DNA of 8,726 nucleotides. It comes from Anaerolineales bacterium UBA3499 (GTDB lineage Bacteria; Chloroflexota; Anaerolineae; Anaerolineales; UBA11657). Numbering within the stretch: position 1 is the first letter of the stretch; the number at the start of each line of letters is the position of its first letter. The notes under the pieces were generated by a model that had not been told where the DNA came from, made no database searches, and saw only the letters and a list, made by a program, of their open reading frames with translations. Shown here in pieces: positions 1 to 6,181 of this stretch. Position numbers and translations under genes: made by a program. The stretch covers positions 1 through 8,726 of the forward strand of contig DFQC01000004.1 in NCBI GenBank assembly GCA_002377585.1, in the 5' to 3' direction.

Positions 1-561
1 TCGAACACCTTGAAGTTCTTTGTCATTTTTTTCAGAATTACGTACTGACTGAATTAACAATGGATCATAGGTTACTGAAGTTGATGAGTTCAATTGAATA
101 AACCCGCCTCTATTCCTTGTACTCACATTTCCTGTAAGCCTCGCATAAATTACATCTCCGTCTTGCTCAAGGAAAACCTGGCCATCGGATACTCCTCCCA
201 TGACTCTATCGCTCACATATCTCCAGTCATTCCCACTATCTCTATTAAATGGAAAGCTGATGACTTCTTGAGTGGCCGTAGGAGTTGGCGTGTAAGTTGC
301 AGTTGATGTAGTTGTGTGCGTTTGCGTTGATGTATAAGTGGTGGTAGGTACTGGACTACTCGTCGGAACAGCCATGCTTGTTGGGATTGATATTAAAGTT
401 GGTTCGACAGTCGACTTAGCTGATTCCGTTTTAGGAACGTTCACATTCACTGCTTCAATAAATTCTTCTGTTTGAGCAACTAATGTTTGTGCCGTTTCCT
501 CTCGTGCTGGTCCGCACGATGATAACAATATAACAACCAGAACGGCAAATACGGTAGACAT
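1..561 (-). CDS. CIA30-domain lipoprotein with Ser/Thr/Pro linker (partial, C-terminus beyond window)
   Basis: The frame is open from an ATG at 561 to base 1, giving 187 residues with the 3' end missing. Residues 1-16 form a lipoprotein signal (hydrophobic stretch, then LSSC with Cys16 as the predicted lipidated residue). Residues 17-98 are a low-complexity linker, strongly Thr/Ser/Pro rich from about residue 60, including TYTPTPTAT. From residue 99 the sequence matches its neighbour at 577-1203: about 62 of 89 aligned residues are identical by eye, including DRVMGGVS and GNVSTRNRGGFIQLN. This is the pattern of the CIA30 (complex I intermediate-associated protein 30) family, a galactose-binding-like beta-sandwich. 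The linker probably holds the domain away from the membrane. The gene lies 15 bp behind its paralogue and has no clear Shine-Dalgarno, so it is probably translated from the same transcript. The ligand and exact role are unknown. Confidence 0.85.
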   Translation of the reverse strand, partial: MSTVFAVLVVILLSSCGPAREETAQTLVAQTEEFIEAVNVNVPKTESAKSTVEPTLISIPTSMAVPTSSPVPTTTYTSTQTHTTTSTATYTPTPTATQEVISFPFNRDSGNDWRYVSDRVMGGVSDGQVFLEQDGDVIYARLTGNVSTRNRGGFIQLNSSTSVTYDPLLIQSVRNSEKNDKELQGVR

Positions 562-576
562 GTTTGCAGGCGTTGG

Positions 577-1203
577 CTAATAGTAAAAATCGACTGTTGA
601 GACAGATAGATCAGCTATATAATCACGACCATAAGCCATAATACCGAAGCTTCTTATATTTTTGGCTTCTAACTTTGAGTCAATAACAGTATCTGATCCG
701 TTGGCATTTGTACGCTTACGTACGAATTGATCAAAAGGCAAGTCGATCATTCCCCAATCATTGTCTGCTACGAACGAGGCTCGATAATGGTCGCTAACTG
801 ATCTAGTCTCATTTGTTTGAATGAATATATAATAAGTTTCACCGTTTCCACGAACGTTTAGCTTAACACCCTTAAGTTTTTTGCCGTCTTTTTCAGAATC
901 GCGAATTGACTGTATCATCAGCGGCCTGTTAAACCACGAACTTGCTAAATTCAATTGAATAAAGCCCCCTCTATTCCTGGTGCTCACATTGCCCGTCAAT
1001 CTTGCAAATATCATTTCTCCGTCTTGCTCAAGTTCAACTTGCCCTTCAGACACCCCTCCCATCACCCTATCACTAATATATCTCCAGTTTTTTGAACTAT
1101 CTGATGTGAATGGAAAGCTAAGAACTTCTTCACTAGCAGAAGGGATAGTTGTACATGAAGTTATTGTTGTAAAAGTTATTAGCATTAGTAAAACCCTTTT
1201 CAT
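577..1203 (-). CDS. CIA30-domain lipoprotein
   Basis: This 208-residue protein starts MKRVLLML and carries a lipoprotein signal ending ITSC (Cys17), so it is predicted to be exported and membrane-anchored. Almost the whole mature part (about 26-208) is one CIA30-like domain, with the N-terminal SDRVMGGVS motif, RGGFIQLN in the middle and GRDYIADLSVSTVDFYY at the end. The mitochondrial family member helps assemble complex I. Bacterial homologues, often annotated only as CIA30 family or NADH:ubiquinone oxidoreductase intermediate-associated protein, are mostly uncharacterised. An outer-surface location argues against a direct complex I role here, and carbohydrate or ligand binding is an alternative suggested by the fold. 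It is the first gene of a two-gene unit with its paralogue at 1-561. There is no convincing Shine-Dalgarno upstream, but the ATG is the only start that gives a proper signal peptide. Confidence 0.88.
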   Translation of the reverse strand: MKRVLLMLITFTTITSCTTIPSASEEVLSFPFTSDSSKNWRYISDRVMGGVSEGQVELEQDGEMIFARLTGNVSTRNRGGFIQLNLASSWFNRPLMIQSIRDSEKDGKKLKGVKLNVRGNGETYYIFIQTNETRSVSDHYRASFVADNDWGMIDLPFDQFVRKRTNANGSDTVIDSKLEAKNIRSFGIMAYGRDYIADLSVSTVDFYY

Positions 1204-1206
1204 AGG

Positions 1207-1253
1207 ACAATAATTTCAGACTTAAAAGTAGTCAAAATCCGAATCCCTGTAAA
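1207..1253 (-). promoter_or_regulatory. Candidate promoters for the CIA30 lipoprotein pair
   Basis: Two overlapping sigma70-like arrangements read leftward. One is TTTACA (1253-1248), a 17-bp spacer and TACTTT (1230-1225), giving a leader of about 15 nt. The other is TTGACT (1235-1230), a 17-bp spacer and TATTGT (1212-1207), which lies so close to the ATG at 1203 that the transcript would begin at or within the start codon. The first is more compatible with translation from 1203. Neither -10 box is strong. Confidence 0.4.
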
Positions 1254-1453
1254 GCCTATGCCTGCTGCCATGTATTTGCACATTATTAAGATATCCTTAC
1301 CTACACGCTACACCTTTGACAGCCTTATTGCTGGTATTGGAATTATATAGAGCTAGTGTTAGTGCGATGTTAATATATACAGCGATTGATCGACGTAACC
1401 CTGCAACGAAATACATTGCACATTTGTATTCACAGGCATCATAAAATCCCGAC
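1254..1453. other. Intergenic region with no recognisable gene
   Basis: Together with the flanking promoters this forms a gap of about 305 bp between the divergent CIA30 pair and the pentapeptide-repeat lipoprotein gene. I see only very short frames without ribosome-binding sites (for example 25 codons from an ATG near 1367), no tRNA-like fold, no repeat array and no terminator. It most likely just holds upstream control sequence for the two divergent units. Confidence 0.5.
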
Positions 1454-1482
1454 TTGTCGACCCCAAGTCATAGGTGTATGAT
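1454..1482 (+). promoter_or_regulatory. Sigma70-type promoter of the pentapeptide-repeat lipoprotein gene
   Basis: TTGTCG (1454-1459) and TATGAT (1477-1482) are separated by 17 bp. The -10 box sits in a GGTGTATGAT context that resembles the sequence upstream of the other two pentapeptide-repeat genes. The predicted start near 1489 leaves a short leader of about 20 nt carrying AGGTG at 1500-1504, four bases before the GTG start. Confidence 0.65.
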
Positions 1483-1508
1483 ATAGAAAACAACAAAGTA
1501 GGTGTAAT

Positions 1509-1913
1509 GTGAAAAAAGTATTGCCTCTAGTGGTTTTAGTTACATCTGTATTAATATCTGCATGTAGCGAAGAAACCAAGACTATCAACGGATGTGAAAT
1601 TATTCCTAAAACAAGATGTAGTAACGTTAACTTAAGTAACGCTGAACTAACTGACGTTGACCTAAGTAATGCTACACTGTATCAAGCTGATCTAACTGGT
1701 GCTAATCTTAATTCTGCTACCCTAAACTATGCTGATCTTCAAGAAGCTGATCTTAGTCAGGCTAACATGCAAAAGACTCGATTATATGGAGCTGATCTGC
1801 GCGAAGCTAACCTAGAAGGAACCGATCTAACCGGAGCTAAGTACAACAAATTCACACAGTTCCCTGAAGCATTTGATCCAAACACAGCAGGAATGGAATT
1901 GATTGAGGGGTGA
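1509..1913 (+). CDS. Pentapeptide-repeat lipoprotein
   Basis: The protein has 134 residues and a GTG start; the overlapping ATG at 1507 is followed at once by TGA. A Shine-Dalgarno-like AGGTG precedes the GTG by 4 nt. Residues 1-19 are a lipoprotein signal ending LISAC (Cys19). A short segment with two cysteines (Cys29 and Cys37, possibly a disulfide outside the cytoplasm) leads into about 14 consecutive A(D/N)LxX pentapeptides, residues 38-110, with central Leu or Met at 42, 47, 52 and every fifth residue. This is the right-handed quadrilateral beta-helix of the pentapeptide-repeat family, with about 3.5 coils. The C-terminal tail (KYNKFTQFPEAFDP, then GM) is shared with the two cytoplasmic paralogues at 4089 and 6182. 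The family has no general catalytic activity. Some members mimic DNA and bind gyrase, but an exported lipoprotein cannot act that way, so its role is unknown. Confidence 0.9.
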   Translation: MKKVLPLVVLVTSVLISACSEETKTINGCEIIPKTRCSNVNLSNAELTDVDLSNATLYQADLTGANLNSATLNYADLQEADLSQANMQKTRLYGADLREANLEGTDLTGAKYNKFTQFPEAFDPNTAGMELIEG

Positions 1914-1974
1914 ATCTATTTTAAAGTTTTGGATTAACCATTTCCTGTATCTGGCAGTCTAAATCTCTATAAAT

Positions 1975-2016
1975 AAAAATAGAAGCGAACGCCGAAAACC
2001 TTCGCTTCTATTTTTT
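1975..2016. terminator. Bidirectional Rho-independent terminator
   Basis: AAAAATAGAAGCGAA (1975-1989) pairs with TTCGCTTCTATTTTT (2001-2015) around an 11-nt loop. A T-run follows on the plus strand and the mirrored A-run serves the minus strand. It lies between the convergent genes ending at 1913 (+) and 2057 (-) and can stop transcription from both. Confidence 0.9.
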
Positions 2017-2056
2017 ATCTCCTAAAGTGTGTGCTCAGAGTTCTCTCAACTAACAA

Positions 2057-2566
2057 TTATCCCTCAAGCATCCTAATAATCTCTCGGCAGAAAGCCGGAA
2101 TGTCACTAGGAACCCGTGACGTGACAAGATTGCCATCGCTTACTACCTCGCTGTCTTCATACAACCCACCTGCATTCTGCACATCGGTCCTCACAGCCTT
2201 AAAGCAAGTACAGTGCTTACCACGCAGCACATCGGCTTCTATGAGCAACTGGGGACCGTGACATATGGCTGCCACAACCTTACCCTGACTGAACATGTCT
2301 CGCGTCAGTCTAACCATTCCGGGCTTTGTACGCATGATGTCGGGCGCTCCCCCGCCGGGAATAATAAGTCCTATATAATCTTCAGCCCGTGCTTCATCAG
2401 CAGATAAGTCAGACTTTAGAGGATAACCTAGCTTGCTCGGATACATAACCCCCGATTCGGATCCAACCACATCTACCTCATATCCAGCTTCCAACAATCG
2501 ATAATATGGCACAAGGGCTTCAGCTTCTTGATAAGATTTCTCAATCAACATTGCGACCTTCGACAT
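2057..2566 (-). CDS. DJ-1/PfpI family protein (class I glutamine amidotransferase-like)
   Basis: This is a 169-residue protein of typical PfpI length. It has the family nucleophile elbow AAICHGP at 99-105, with catalytic Cys102 followed by His103. Glu16 in the EAEALVPYYRL segment corresponds to the conserved acidic residue that lowers the cysteine pKa in DJ-1 (Glu18). Other family marks are IIPGGGAPD (68-76) and TSRVPSDIPAF (149-159). Members are variously reported as intracellular proteases, stress-resistance proteins and deglycases or glyoxalases, and the substrate cannot be read from sequence. The start is set at the ATG at 2566, five bases after a near-perfect Shine-Dalgarno. A longer frame from a TTG at 2614 would put 16 non-family residues in front and read through that ribosome-binding site. 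It follows the M18 aminopeptidase gene by 104 bp on the same strand, with no terminator between, so co-transcription is likely. Confidence 0.92.
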   Translation of the reverse strand: MSKVAMLIEKSYQEAEALVPYYRLLEAGYEVDVVGSESGVMYPSKLGYPLKSDLSADEARAEDYIGLIIPGGGAPDIMRTKPGMVRLTRDMFSQGKVVAAICHGPQLLIEADVLRGKHCTCFKAVRTDVQNAGGLYEDSEVVSDGNLVTSRVPSDIPAFCREIIRMLEG

Positions 2567-2571
2567 GTCTT

Positions 2572-2579
2572 CACCTCCC
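2572..2579 (-). promoter_or_regulatory. Shine-Dalgarno site that fixes the PfpI-family start
   Basis: The minus strand reads GGGAGGTG, then five bases, then ATG at 2566. It is the strongest ribosome-binding site in the window and decides the start of the PfpI-family gene. Confidence 0.85.
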
Positions 2580-2670
2580 GCAGTAATCACACTTATCACC
2601 GTCCCATATCGCAAATATGAGACACAACTAGCAAGTCATTAAATCACTCCTTCTACCACAACCACATCAT

Positions 2671-3960
2671 TTATTCAGCAAAAAGCTCACTAAATACTTT
2701 AATCATCATACTGTGATCTAACGATCCTGCCATTTCCCGTGCTGAATGCATTCCTAGTTGCGCATTGCCAACATCAATGGTTGACACACCCAATTTAGTA
2801 GCAATCAGCGGCCCCACTGTTGAGCCAGATGGAATGTCATTGCGCCCAGTAAACATCTGATACGGAACACCGGCTTGACGACACAATAACACAAACCGAG
2901 AGGTAGTCTGAGAATCAGTTGCAAAGCGCATACGCGCATTCATTTTAATGACCGGGCCTTGGTTTATCAATGGCCGATGCACACCGTCATGCCGATCCTC
3001 ATAATTGGGGTGTAAAGCATGCGCCATATCCGCTGAAACCAAGTACGATCTATTCAGAGCTTTCAAGAATTCCTCCCGGCTGCCTCCAAGAGCTATAGTA
3101 ATACGTTCCAATACGGAGTTGAGAAAATTCGAACTAGCCCCATGCGGAGAACTGCTTCCAATTTCTTCGTGGTCAAAGCTAGCAATAAGACCAACTTTTG
3201 TATTGGAGCTACCTGCCAGCAAAGCTTCATAAGAGGCATGTGTCATTGCCAGATTATCAATACGTGGGCCGAAAATAAATTCTTGTTTCATGCCTCCATA
3301 CGAACATGGTTGTGACTCATGGAAATAGAGATCCATGGCGCTGATGTCTTTGGCTTCGACACCTTCTACATCCAGTCGCTCTAATAACAAATCCTCAAAT
3401 GAATATTCATCATCGTTATTCAATCCAAGAACTGGCACCATATTAGTTTCCGAATTTAGTTTAAGACCAGCATTTGCTTCGCGATCAAGATGAATAGCTA
3501 ATTGTGGTACTCTGAAGAAAAGATCTCGGATTGAAATAAGTTTCTGATGCAGCTCACCTTGTTGAATATAGTTGATCCGTCCAGAAACGTTAAGATCACG
3601 ATCAAGCCACGAGTTAAGTAAAGCGCCCCCATATATTGCGACGCCCCACTGAATATAGTTGCCAGTTACATCTTTTTTGACCGGCTTTAGTTTGAGACAT
3701 GGGCTGTCAGTATGAGCGGCCACCATATTGTAGGCAACGTTATTAAAGTCGATAGTTTTAGGAGTGCGGAAGGCAATAATACTACCGTCATTTCTAGTAA
3801 CATAATAAAGATTATCGGCTTCACACTCCCAATCCTCACTTTCATTAAGTTCAATACCATTTTGGTCTTTCAATGTCTGAACCATATTTTCCACAGCATG
3901 ATAAGGAGTAGGACTTGAATCAATAAACGAGAAGAGAGAGTCAATGTCATTATTTCGCAT
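2671..3960 (-). CDS. M18 family metallo-aminopeptidase (aspartyl aminopeptidase-like)
   Basis: The 429-residue protein matches the usual length of bacterial M18 enzymes, which are zinc-dependent, multimeric, cytosolic aminopeptidases that remove N-terminal residues, often Asp or Glu. All metal-site motifs are visible: AAHTDSP (His83), GPRIDNL (Asp235), FDHEEIGS (Glu265/Glu266), SADMAHA (Asp311) and LGMHSARE (His405). The N-terminal SFIDSSPTPYHAV is also typical. The start is set at the ATG at 3960. GAGG (3971-3968) lies seven bases upstream and the family homology begins just after it. A frame extending to a TTG at 4014 is rejected, because that TTG is the first triplet of the likely -35 box (TTGACG). 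The enzyme probably works in peptide turnover. It is followed on the same strand by the PfpI-family gene, another protein-maintenance type gene. Confidence 0.95.
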   Translation of the reverse strand: MRNNDIDSLFSFIDSSPTPYHAVENMVQTLKDQNGIELNESEDWECEADNLYYVTRNDGSIIAFRTPKTIDFNNVAYNMVAAHTDSPCLKLKPVKKDVTGNYIQWGVAIYGGALLNSWLDRDLNVSGRINYIQQGELHQKLISIRDLFFRVPQLAIHLDREANAGLKLNSETNMVPVLGLNNDDEYSFEDLLLERLDVEGVEAKDISAMDLYFHESQPCSYGGMKQEFIFGPRIDNLAMTHASYEALLAGSSNTKVGLIASFDHEEIGSSSPHGASSNFLNSVLERITIALGGSREEFLKALNRSYLVSADMAHALHPNYEDRHDGVHRPLINQGPVIKMNARMRFATDSQTTSRFVLLCRQAGVPYQMFTGRNDIPSGSTVGPLIATKLGVSTIDVGNAQLGMHSAREMAGSLDHSMMIKVFSELFAE

Positions 3961-3986
3961 TATTAAACCTCGATTTGATCTTATCA

Positions 3987-4014
3987 ATTTTACGTCTTCT
4001 ATCTTTACCGTCAA
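3987..4014 (-). promoter_or_regulatory. Promoter of the M18 aminopeptidase gene
   Basis: TTGACG (4014-4009), a 16-bp spacer and TAAAAT (3992-3987) read leftward. Transcription would start near 3980, giving a leader of about 20 nt with GAGG at 3971-3968 before the ATG at 3960. The position rules out translation from the upstream TTG. Confidence 0.7.
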
Positions 4015-4052
4015 GCTAAAATGTCCCTAAAAGGTGTTTGGCACATCTTTTA

Positions 4053-4082
4053 CAGACATAATGTAACTATAGGTGTTATAGT
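4053..4082 (+). promoter_or_regulatory. Extended -10 promoter giving a leaderless pentapeptide-repeat mRNA
   Basis: TATAGT at 4077-4082 is preceded by TGT, making a perfect TGn extended -10. A weak -35 (CAGACA, 4053-4058) lies 18 bp upstream. Six bases (ATAGAA) separate the -10 box from the ATG at 4089, so the predicted transcription start coincides with the A of the start codon. No Shine-Dalgarno is present. Confidence 0.65.
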
Positions 4083-4088
4083 ATAGAA

Positions 4089-4475
4089 ATGTCAGATTTC
4101 ACAAGAGATGAAGTTATAAAAACAGTTCACAAGCTAATAAAAGCAGATTTGCGAGGAATTGATCTGAGCGACGCTGACCTAACCCGCGCCGACCTATATA
4201 AAGCCAACCTAACTGGAGCCAACCTAAGTAGAGCCAATTTACGCTCAACTACTCTTACTTGGGCGCAGTTATACCAGGCCAATCTACAAGACGCTAGATT
4301 GGGCCACGCTGACCTACGTTGGGCTGACTTAAGGCAGGCCAACCTAATTGGCGCTAGCCTCACAACTGCTAATTTACGCTGGGCTTACCTAAAAGGTGCC
4401 AAATACAACGAGTATACGGAATTCCCTGACGGATTCGATCCAATAGCATCCTGGATGGTGCTATCAGTAGAATAG
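4089..4475 (+). CDS. Pentapeptide-repeat protein, cytoplasmic
   Basis: This 128-residue protein has no signal peptide. A short helical-looking N-terminus (TRDEVIKTVHKLIKA) is followed by about 17 unbroken pentapeptides of the A(D/N)LxX type, residues 19-105, with central Leu at 21, 26, 31 and so on to 101. This predicts a rod of roughly four beta-helix coils. The tail AKYNEYTEFPDGFDP plus a final Met segment matches the paralogues at 1509 and 6182. The N-terminus also aligns with the 6182 protein (TRDEVI against MRDDVI). The start is supported by its exact spacing from the extended -10 box. The stop lies 12 bp before the PfkB kinase gene, so the two form an operon. The function is unknown. 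Gyrase-protecting DNA mimics belong to the same fold family, but they are usually longer and nothing specific points to that here. Confidence 0.88.
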   Translation: MSDFTRDEVIKTVHKLIKADLRGIDLSDADLTRADLYKANLTGANLSRANLRSTTLTWAQLYQANLQDARLGHADLRWADLRQANLIGASLTTANLRWAYLKGAKYNEYTEFPDGFDPIASWMVLSVE

Positions 4476-4487
4476 TGAGGCCATCCA

Positions 4488-5462
4488 ATGCGTGACTTCT
4501 CTTTTACTGGCATCCCGACTGTTGACTATTATGACTTGTTTGAAGAACCAGAGACTCGCATCTTATTAGGTAGTACAGCCATCTATGCTGCTGCCGCACT
4601 AGCGAAACAAGGTGCAAATGTATTGTTCAGTGGGCCTGTCGGCACCGACCTAAATCCTAATTTACTCACTCCACTACAAGATGCAGGTGTCATTTTTGAC
4701 CTACATAAAATGGATGGTCGCCAGGGATCACTCGAAATGGTCTTTACAGCCAACGGCCAAGTAACTACCCTAACAATAGATTATGGCATAGGAAAGCAGT
4801 TTCAAGCAAAACAACTTAGCCACGACTTTTGGAAAGCGCGCGTTTGCTGGATTGGAACTTGCCCCCACGATTACACAGTCGCGGTCGCCACGAAAGGACG
4901 AACCCACGGATGCGAAGTTATACTATCTCCTCAAGGTCAATTCCCCAATAAGATAGACGAAGTCACCCAACTTGCTGAACAATTGCACTTTTTAAACTGC
5001 AATACAGCCGAAATGACCACTTTCGGTAACGGTCGATTAGAAAATGGTTTGGCTGTATTCCGTGAGATTAATCCCGAACTCCAAGTCCTGCTCACTAGGG
5101 GGAGAAATGGAGCCTGGTTTATAGGCCGTGATGAAGTGTTCAGCATCCCAGCAATAGCGCAAGTCGAGTCCGAATTCCTCGTTGGGGCTGGAGACACATT
5201 TGCGGCAACTTTTCATTATCACCGCATACAGGGCCAACCAATTTCTACATGTCTACAACGGGCCACCGCTGCGGCCGTACTTAAAATACGTGGTTTCTCT
5301 TACGACCGTATGGGGACAAACTCCGAGTTGTTGTTAAAAGCGGAAGAACTTGCACCGCAACTACAGGTCGAACATACCGCCTGGAATAGCACAACTGCCA
5401 TACGTTGGTTTAAGGCGGAAGACCCCGACTTGACCCAAGATGGAACAATAGCACTCACATAA
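4488..5462 (+). CDS. PfkB-family carbohydrate/nucleoside kinase
   Basis: The 324-residue length and the motif order fit the ribokinase/PfkB family, which phosphorylates sugars or nucleosides with ATP. The substrate-side Gly-rich segment LLGSTAIYAAAALAKQGANV is at 26-45, followed by GPVGTD (49-54). NCNTAEM (170-176) is the usual N-x-x-E region, LLTRGRNGAW (201-210) corresponds to the common V-T-x-G-x-x-G-A strand, and VGAGDTFAA (232-240) contains the anion hole and the catalytic base Asp236. The residues before it (SEF) depart from the usual D-x-T, so signature 2 is slightly divergent. The last 35 residues or so, after the fold core, are poorly conserved. The ATG at 4488 has GTGAGG seven bases upstream. 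Cotranscription with the pentapeptide-repeat gene is likely. The substrate cannot be assigned; sugar kinases of the ribokinase type and nucleoside kinases remain possible. Confidence 0.88.
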   Translation: MRDFSFTGIPTVDYYDLFEEPETRILLGSTAIYAAAALAKQGANVLFSGPVGTDLNPNLLTPLQDAGVIFDLHKMDGRQGSLEMVFTANGQVTTLTIDYGIGKQFQAKQLSHDFWKARVCWIGTCPHDYTVAVATKGRTHGCEVILSPQGQFPNKIDEVTQLAEQLHFLNCNTAEMTTFGNGRLENGLAVFREINPELQVLLTRGRNGAWFIGRDEVFSIPAIAQVESEFLVGAGDTFAATFHYHRIQGQPISTCLQRATAAAVLKIRGFSYDRMGTNSELLLKAEELAPQLQVEHTAWNSTTAIRWFKAEDPDLTQDGTIALT

Positions 5463-5463
5463 T

Positions 5464-6045
5464 CTATTGGTCTCTTACATGTTCAACAGTTAGACCAAGA
5501 TCAGGGGCTGGCACCGTACCAATACGGGCAACAGCCTCGCGAACAGCCTCATCTGTTGTTTGCACAAATCCAATTTGCACTGTTCGTCTGTCGTCAAGAT
5601 AACCAGGTATTGGCAAAAAAGCCTCTAGCCGGTCAGCCATACCTCCAGAACCCTGTAAAACAGTCAATGGCTTGCCATGTGAATAAGCTTGGGTAACTTC
5701 ATTAAGAGTGCCGCTTGAGCCTCGGACCATAATCACACTATCACAGGCACGAATAGTTGTAATATTTCGCAGCGCATATCCTATCCCGGTAGGGATTGCG
5801 ACATCTATATAGGCATTCGCACCATGCCTATCCCCCTCAGGCAAAATGCCAACTACCAACCCACCTGCTTGCTTAGCCCCTCGGCTAGCTGCCTCCATAA
5901 TACCCGTACCACCTCCAGTCACAGTGATACACCCAGCCACTGCGATGAGGCGTCCTACCTCTTCTGCCATCTTATATATTTCATCCGGCACATTCGCGGC
6001 CGAACCAATCACTCCGATATATTTCTGATCTACTGGATGCACCAT
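5464..6045 (-). CDS. LOG/TIGR00725-like nucleotide-binding protein
   Basis: This 193-residue Rossmann-type protein belongs to the lysine decarboxylase-like/LOG superfamily, closest in look to TIGR00725 proteins. Visible marks are IGVIGSAANVPDE near the N-terminus, TVTGGGTGIMEAASRGA (41-57), VVGILPEGDRHGANAYID (64-81), YALRNITTIRACDSVIMV (90-107) and GSSGTLNEVTQA (109-120). True LOG enzymes release cytokinin bases from nucleoside monophosphates and carry PGGxGTxxE. Here the Gly-Gly is replaced (RGSSGTLNE), although Gly-Thr and Glu116 remain, so the same reaction is uncertain. The start is set at the ATG at 6045. GAGG (6058-6055) lies nine bases upstream, and the alternative TTG at 6060 overlaps that ribosome-binding site. 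The gene is convergent with the PfkB kinase, with one base between the stop codons. Confidence 0.88.
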   Translation of the reverse strand: MVHPVDQKYIGVIGSAANVPDEIYKMAEEVGRLIAVAGCITVTGGGTGIMEAASRGAKQAGGLVVGILPEGDRHGANAYIDVAIPTGIGYALRNITTIRACDSVIMVRGSSGTLNEVTQAYSHGKPLTVLQGSGGMADRLEAFLPIPGYLDDRRTVQIGFVQTTDEAVREAVARIGTVPAPDLGLTVEHVRDQ

Positions 6046-6089
6046 TTGTAATTTCCTCAAAGTAGTCTAAAAATAATACAATTTAATAT

Positions 6090-6118
6090 ATTATAGGTAT
6101 GCTTCAAGTATATCAGGT
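6090..6118 (-). promoter_or_regulatory. Probable promoter of the LOG-like gene
   Basis: A perfect TATAAT (6095-6090) reads leftward in an AT-rich stretch, with a poor -35 (ACCTGA, 6118-6113) at 17 bp. The predicted leader is about 38 nt and includes the GAGG at 6058-6055. It shares the short divergent region with the pentapeptide-repeat gene at 6182. Confidence 0.5.
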
Positions 6119-6146
6119 ATTAACACATCAATCGGATTAGATCACT

Positions 6147-6175
6147 TTCCAACTAATTAGCAGTCGGTGTATAGT
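6147..6175 (+). promoter_or_regulatory. Promoter giving a leaderless pentapeptide-repeat mRNA
   Basis: TATAGT (6170-6175) in the context GGTGTATAGT is followed by six bases (ATAGAT) and the ATG at 6182. The hexamer, the start of the spacer and the spacing are the same as at 4077-4089. The -35 is weak (TTCCAA, 6147-6152, 17 bp). There is no Shine-Dalgarno. The geometry supports the ATG at 6182 rather than the in-frame GTG at 6167, which lies immediately upstream of and overlapping nothing but promoter sequence. Confidence 0.6.
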
Positions 6176-6181
6176 ATAGAT

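Noticed and set aside
94..306. Plus-strand frame of 70 codons over the left-edge lipoprotein gene
   Set aside because: It lies antisense to the CIA30-domain coding sequence. A similar frame at 980-1213 over the paralogue shows it is a by-product of the duplicated gene.
1509..1913. Pentapeptide coding stretches as CRISPR-like or tandem DNA repeats
   Set aside because: The 15-bp periodicity comes from protein repeats. The DNA units are variable and there are no spacer/repeat units.
2213..2407. Plus-strand frames over the PfpI-family gene (also 2031-2261)
   Set aside because: They are antisense to a gene with full family motifs and have no ribosome-binding site.
4127..4363. Minus-strand frame of 78 codons rich in Arg, Leu and Ala
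   Set aside because: It is the complement of the regular pentapeptide codons, whose periodic composition avoids stops on the other strand. No start signal is present.
4937..5237. Two minus-strand frames inside the PfkB kinase gene
   Set aside because: The kinase reading is supported by motifs across its whole length, and the antisense frames show no domain features.
5467..5498. Possible hairpin TTGGTCT/AGACCAA at the convergent ends of the kinase and LOG-like genes
   Set aside because: The stem is only 7 bp with an 18-nt loop and no T-run, and it lies inside coding sequence. It is too weak to call a terminator.
5824..6051. Plus-strand frames antisense to the LOG-like gene
   Set aside because: They are shadows of a gene whose Gly-rich motifs lie in exactly this region.
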